Source: Tabrizicola thermarum (GTDB lineage: Bacteria; Pseudomonadota; Alphaproteobacteria; Rhodobacterales; Rhodobacteraceae). From it: DNA of 64,000 nucleotides. The notes beneath the pieces were generated by a model. The model was not told the origin of the DNA, ran no database searches, and worked only from the letters and a program-made list of their open reading frames with translations. Shown one piece after another: positions 63,551 to 64,000 of this stretch (position 1 is the first letter of the stretch; every line of letters starts with the position of its first letter). Both the position numbers and the translations under genes were made by a program. The DNA is taken from assembly GCF_003574395.1 (NCBI RefSeq), contig NZ_KZ984536.1, positions 167,322 to 231,321 on the forward strand. The letters are read 5' to 3'.

Positions 63551-64000
63551 CTATTTGTACTCGATCAACCCGGCCTTCCGTCGCCGCAGCCGGTTCATCC
63601 AGTACTGCAACACCCCAACCGCCTCGGGCACCTTGGCCAGCACCATGAACACTCCGCGTTCCCAGCCGTGGCGACGGGCCAGCCGCAGCATCTGAAGGGG
63701 ATACAGCAGCAGCAACAGCAGCGCCCAGGGGCTGACCAGCGCCCCAATCAGCGTGACCAGCGGCAGGACCGCCCCCCACAGGACCGCCCGCCGCGTCTCG
63801 GCCACCCAGTGCCGCTCGGGCGGGGCGCCATGCAGCGCAGCCCCTTCGGCAAAGGCATGCCCCCCGCGCCGCGTCCGCTTCCACCACTGGCCGATCCGGG
63901 TCATCGCCGCGTCGTGCAGCGTCATCTCCTCGTCGATCCGCCAGACCTGCCAGCCCGCCGCCCGCAGCCGCACGCAAAGCTCCGGCTCCTCGCCCGCAAT
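63551..64000 (-). CDS. family 2 glycosyltransferase, C-terminal part (cut by window edge)
   Basis: The last ~149 residues of a GT2 protein entering from the right edge: GEEPELCVRLRAAGWQVWRID, the usual E-x-E/D-L-C-x-R-L acceptor motif, followed by EEMTLHDAA and two hydrophobic helices (about VLWGAVLPLVTLIGALV and ALLLLLLYPLQML). It ends with a basic tail. This fits an ExoA/succinoglycan-type glycosyltransferase with membrane tail. The catalytic DxD part is outside the window. Confidence 0.8.
   Translation of the reverse strand: MAGEEPELCVRLRAAGWQVWRIDEEMTLHDAAMTRIGQWWKRTRRGGHAFAEGAALHGAPPERHWVAETRRAVLWGAVLPLVTLIGALVSPWALLLLLLYPLQMLRLARRHGWERGVFMVLAKVPEAVGVLQYWMNRLRRRKAGLIEYK

Noticed and set aside
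1-64000. CRISPR array, insertion sequence or prophage
   Set aside because: No regular direct-repeat array, transposase, integrase or phage structural gene was seen on either strand.

Overview
The window is high-GC DNA from an alphaproteobacterium of the family Rhodobacteraceae (order Rhodobacterales). The main evidence is an F1-ATPase zeta subunit (DUF1476) next to purC/purS, two tandem DUF2484 genes inside the division/cell-wall (dcw) cluster, an RNase E with a large acidic insertion in its S1 domain, and a DctB/DctD pair in which the regulator has lost the sigma-54 contact loop. The genus cannot be fixed from the sequence alone.

Layout. 1-7 kb: the end of a betaine-homocysteine methyltransferase gene, a short MprF-like lipid aminoacyltransferase, ATPase zeta, purC-purS, a cytochrome P450 coupled to a membrane-anchored alpha/beta hydrolase, and ccdA. 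7.7-17 kb: a TusA-like protein, rne with a long leader, a frameshifted small exported-protein gene, dctD-dctB, purQ, a D-lactate-dehydrogenase-like flavoprotein and a DUF3563 gene. 17-31.5 kb: recN, bamD, lpxC, ftsZ, ftsA, ftsQ, ddl, murB, three small membrane proteins, murC, murG and ftsW, all on the minus strand. 31.6-39.8 kb: a P-loop kinase, uvrD/pcrA, pyruvate carboxylase, csbD, an EF-hand protein and tRNA-Gly(GCC).

39.8-64 kb is an accessory surface-polymer locus. On the minus strand lie a capsule-type P-loop kinase, a Wzz/GumC-like chain-length protein and an ExeA-like ATPase. Diverging from them is a tightly packed plus-strand set: a 2107-residue polyketide synthase (KS-AT-KR-DH-ACP-TE), a 1542-residue NRPS (formyltransferase, adenylation domain with a luciferase-like monooxygenase inserted in it, PCP), a phosphopantetheinyl transferase, an SGNH-type hydrolase, a Wza-like export protein and an outer-membrane beta-barrel. 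After this come a methyltransferase and five glycosyltransferases, the last cut by the window edge.

The most interesting feature is this hybrid assembly line embedded in a polysaccharide export locus. The adenylation pocket residues read D-I-L-Q-L-G-M-I-W-K, the glycine signature. With the N-terminal formyltransferase this predicts an N-formylglycyl starter, extended once by the PKS and released by its thioesterase. My inference is that the small acyl amide may decorate, or be exported with, the polysaccharide. No exosortase, cyclodehydratase, Wzx or Wzy is visible in the window.
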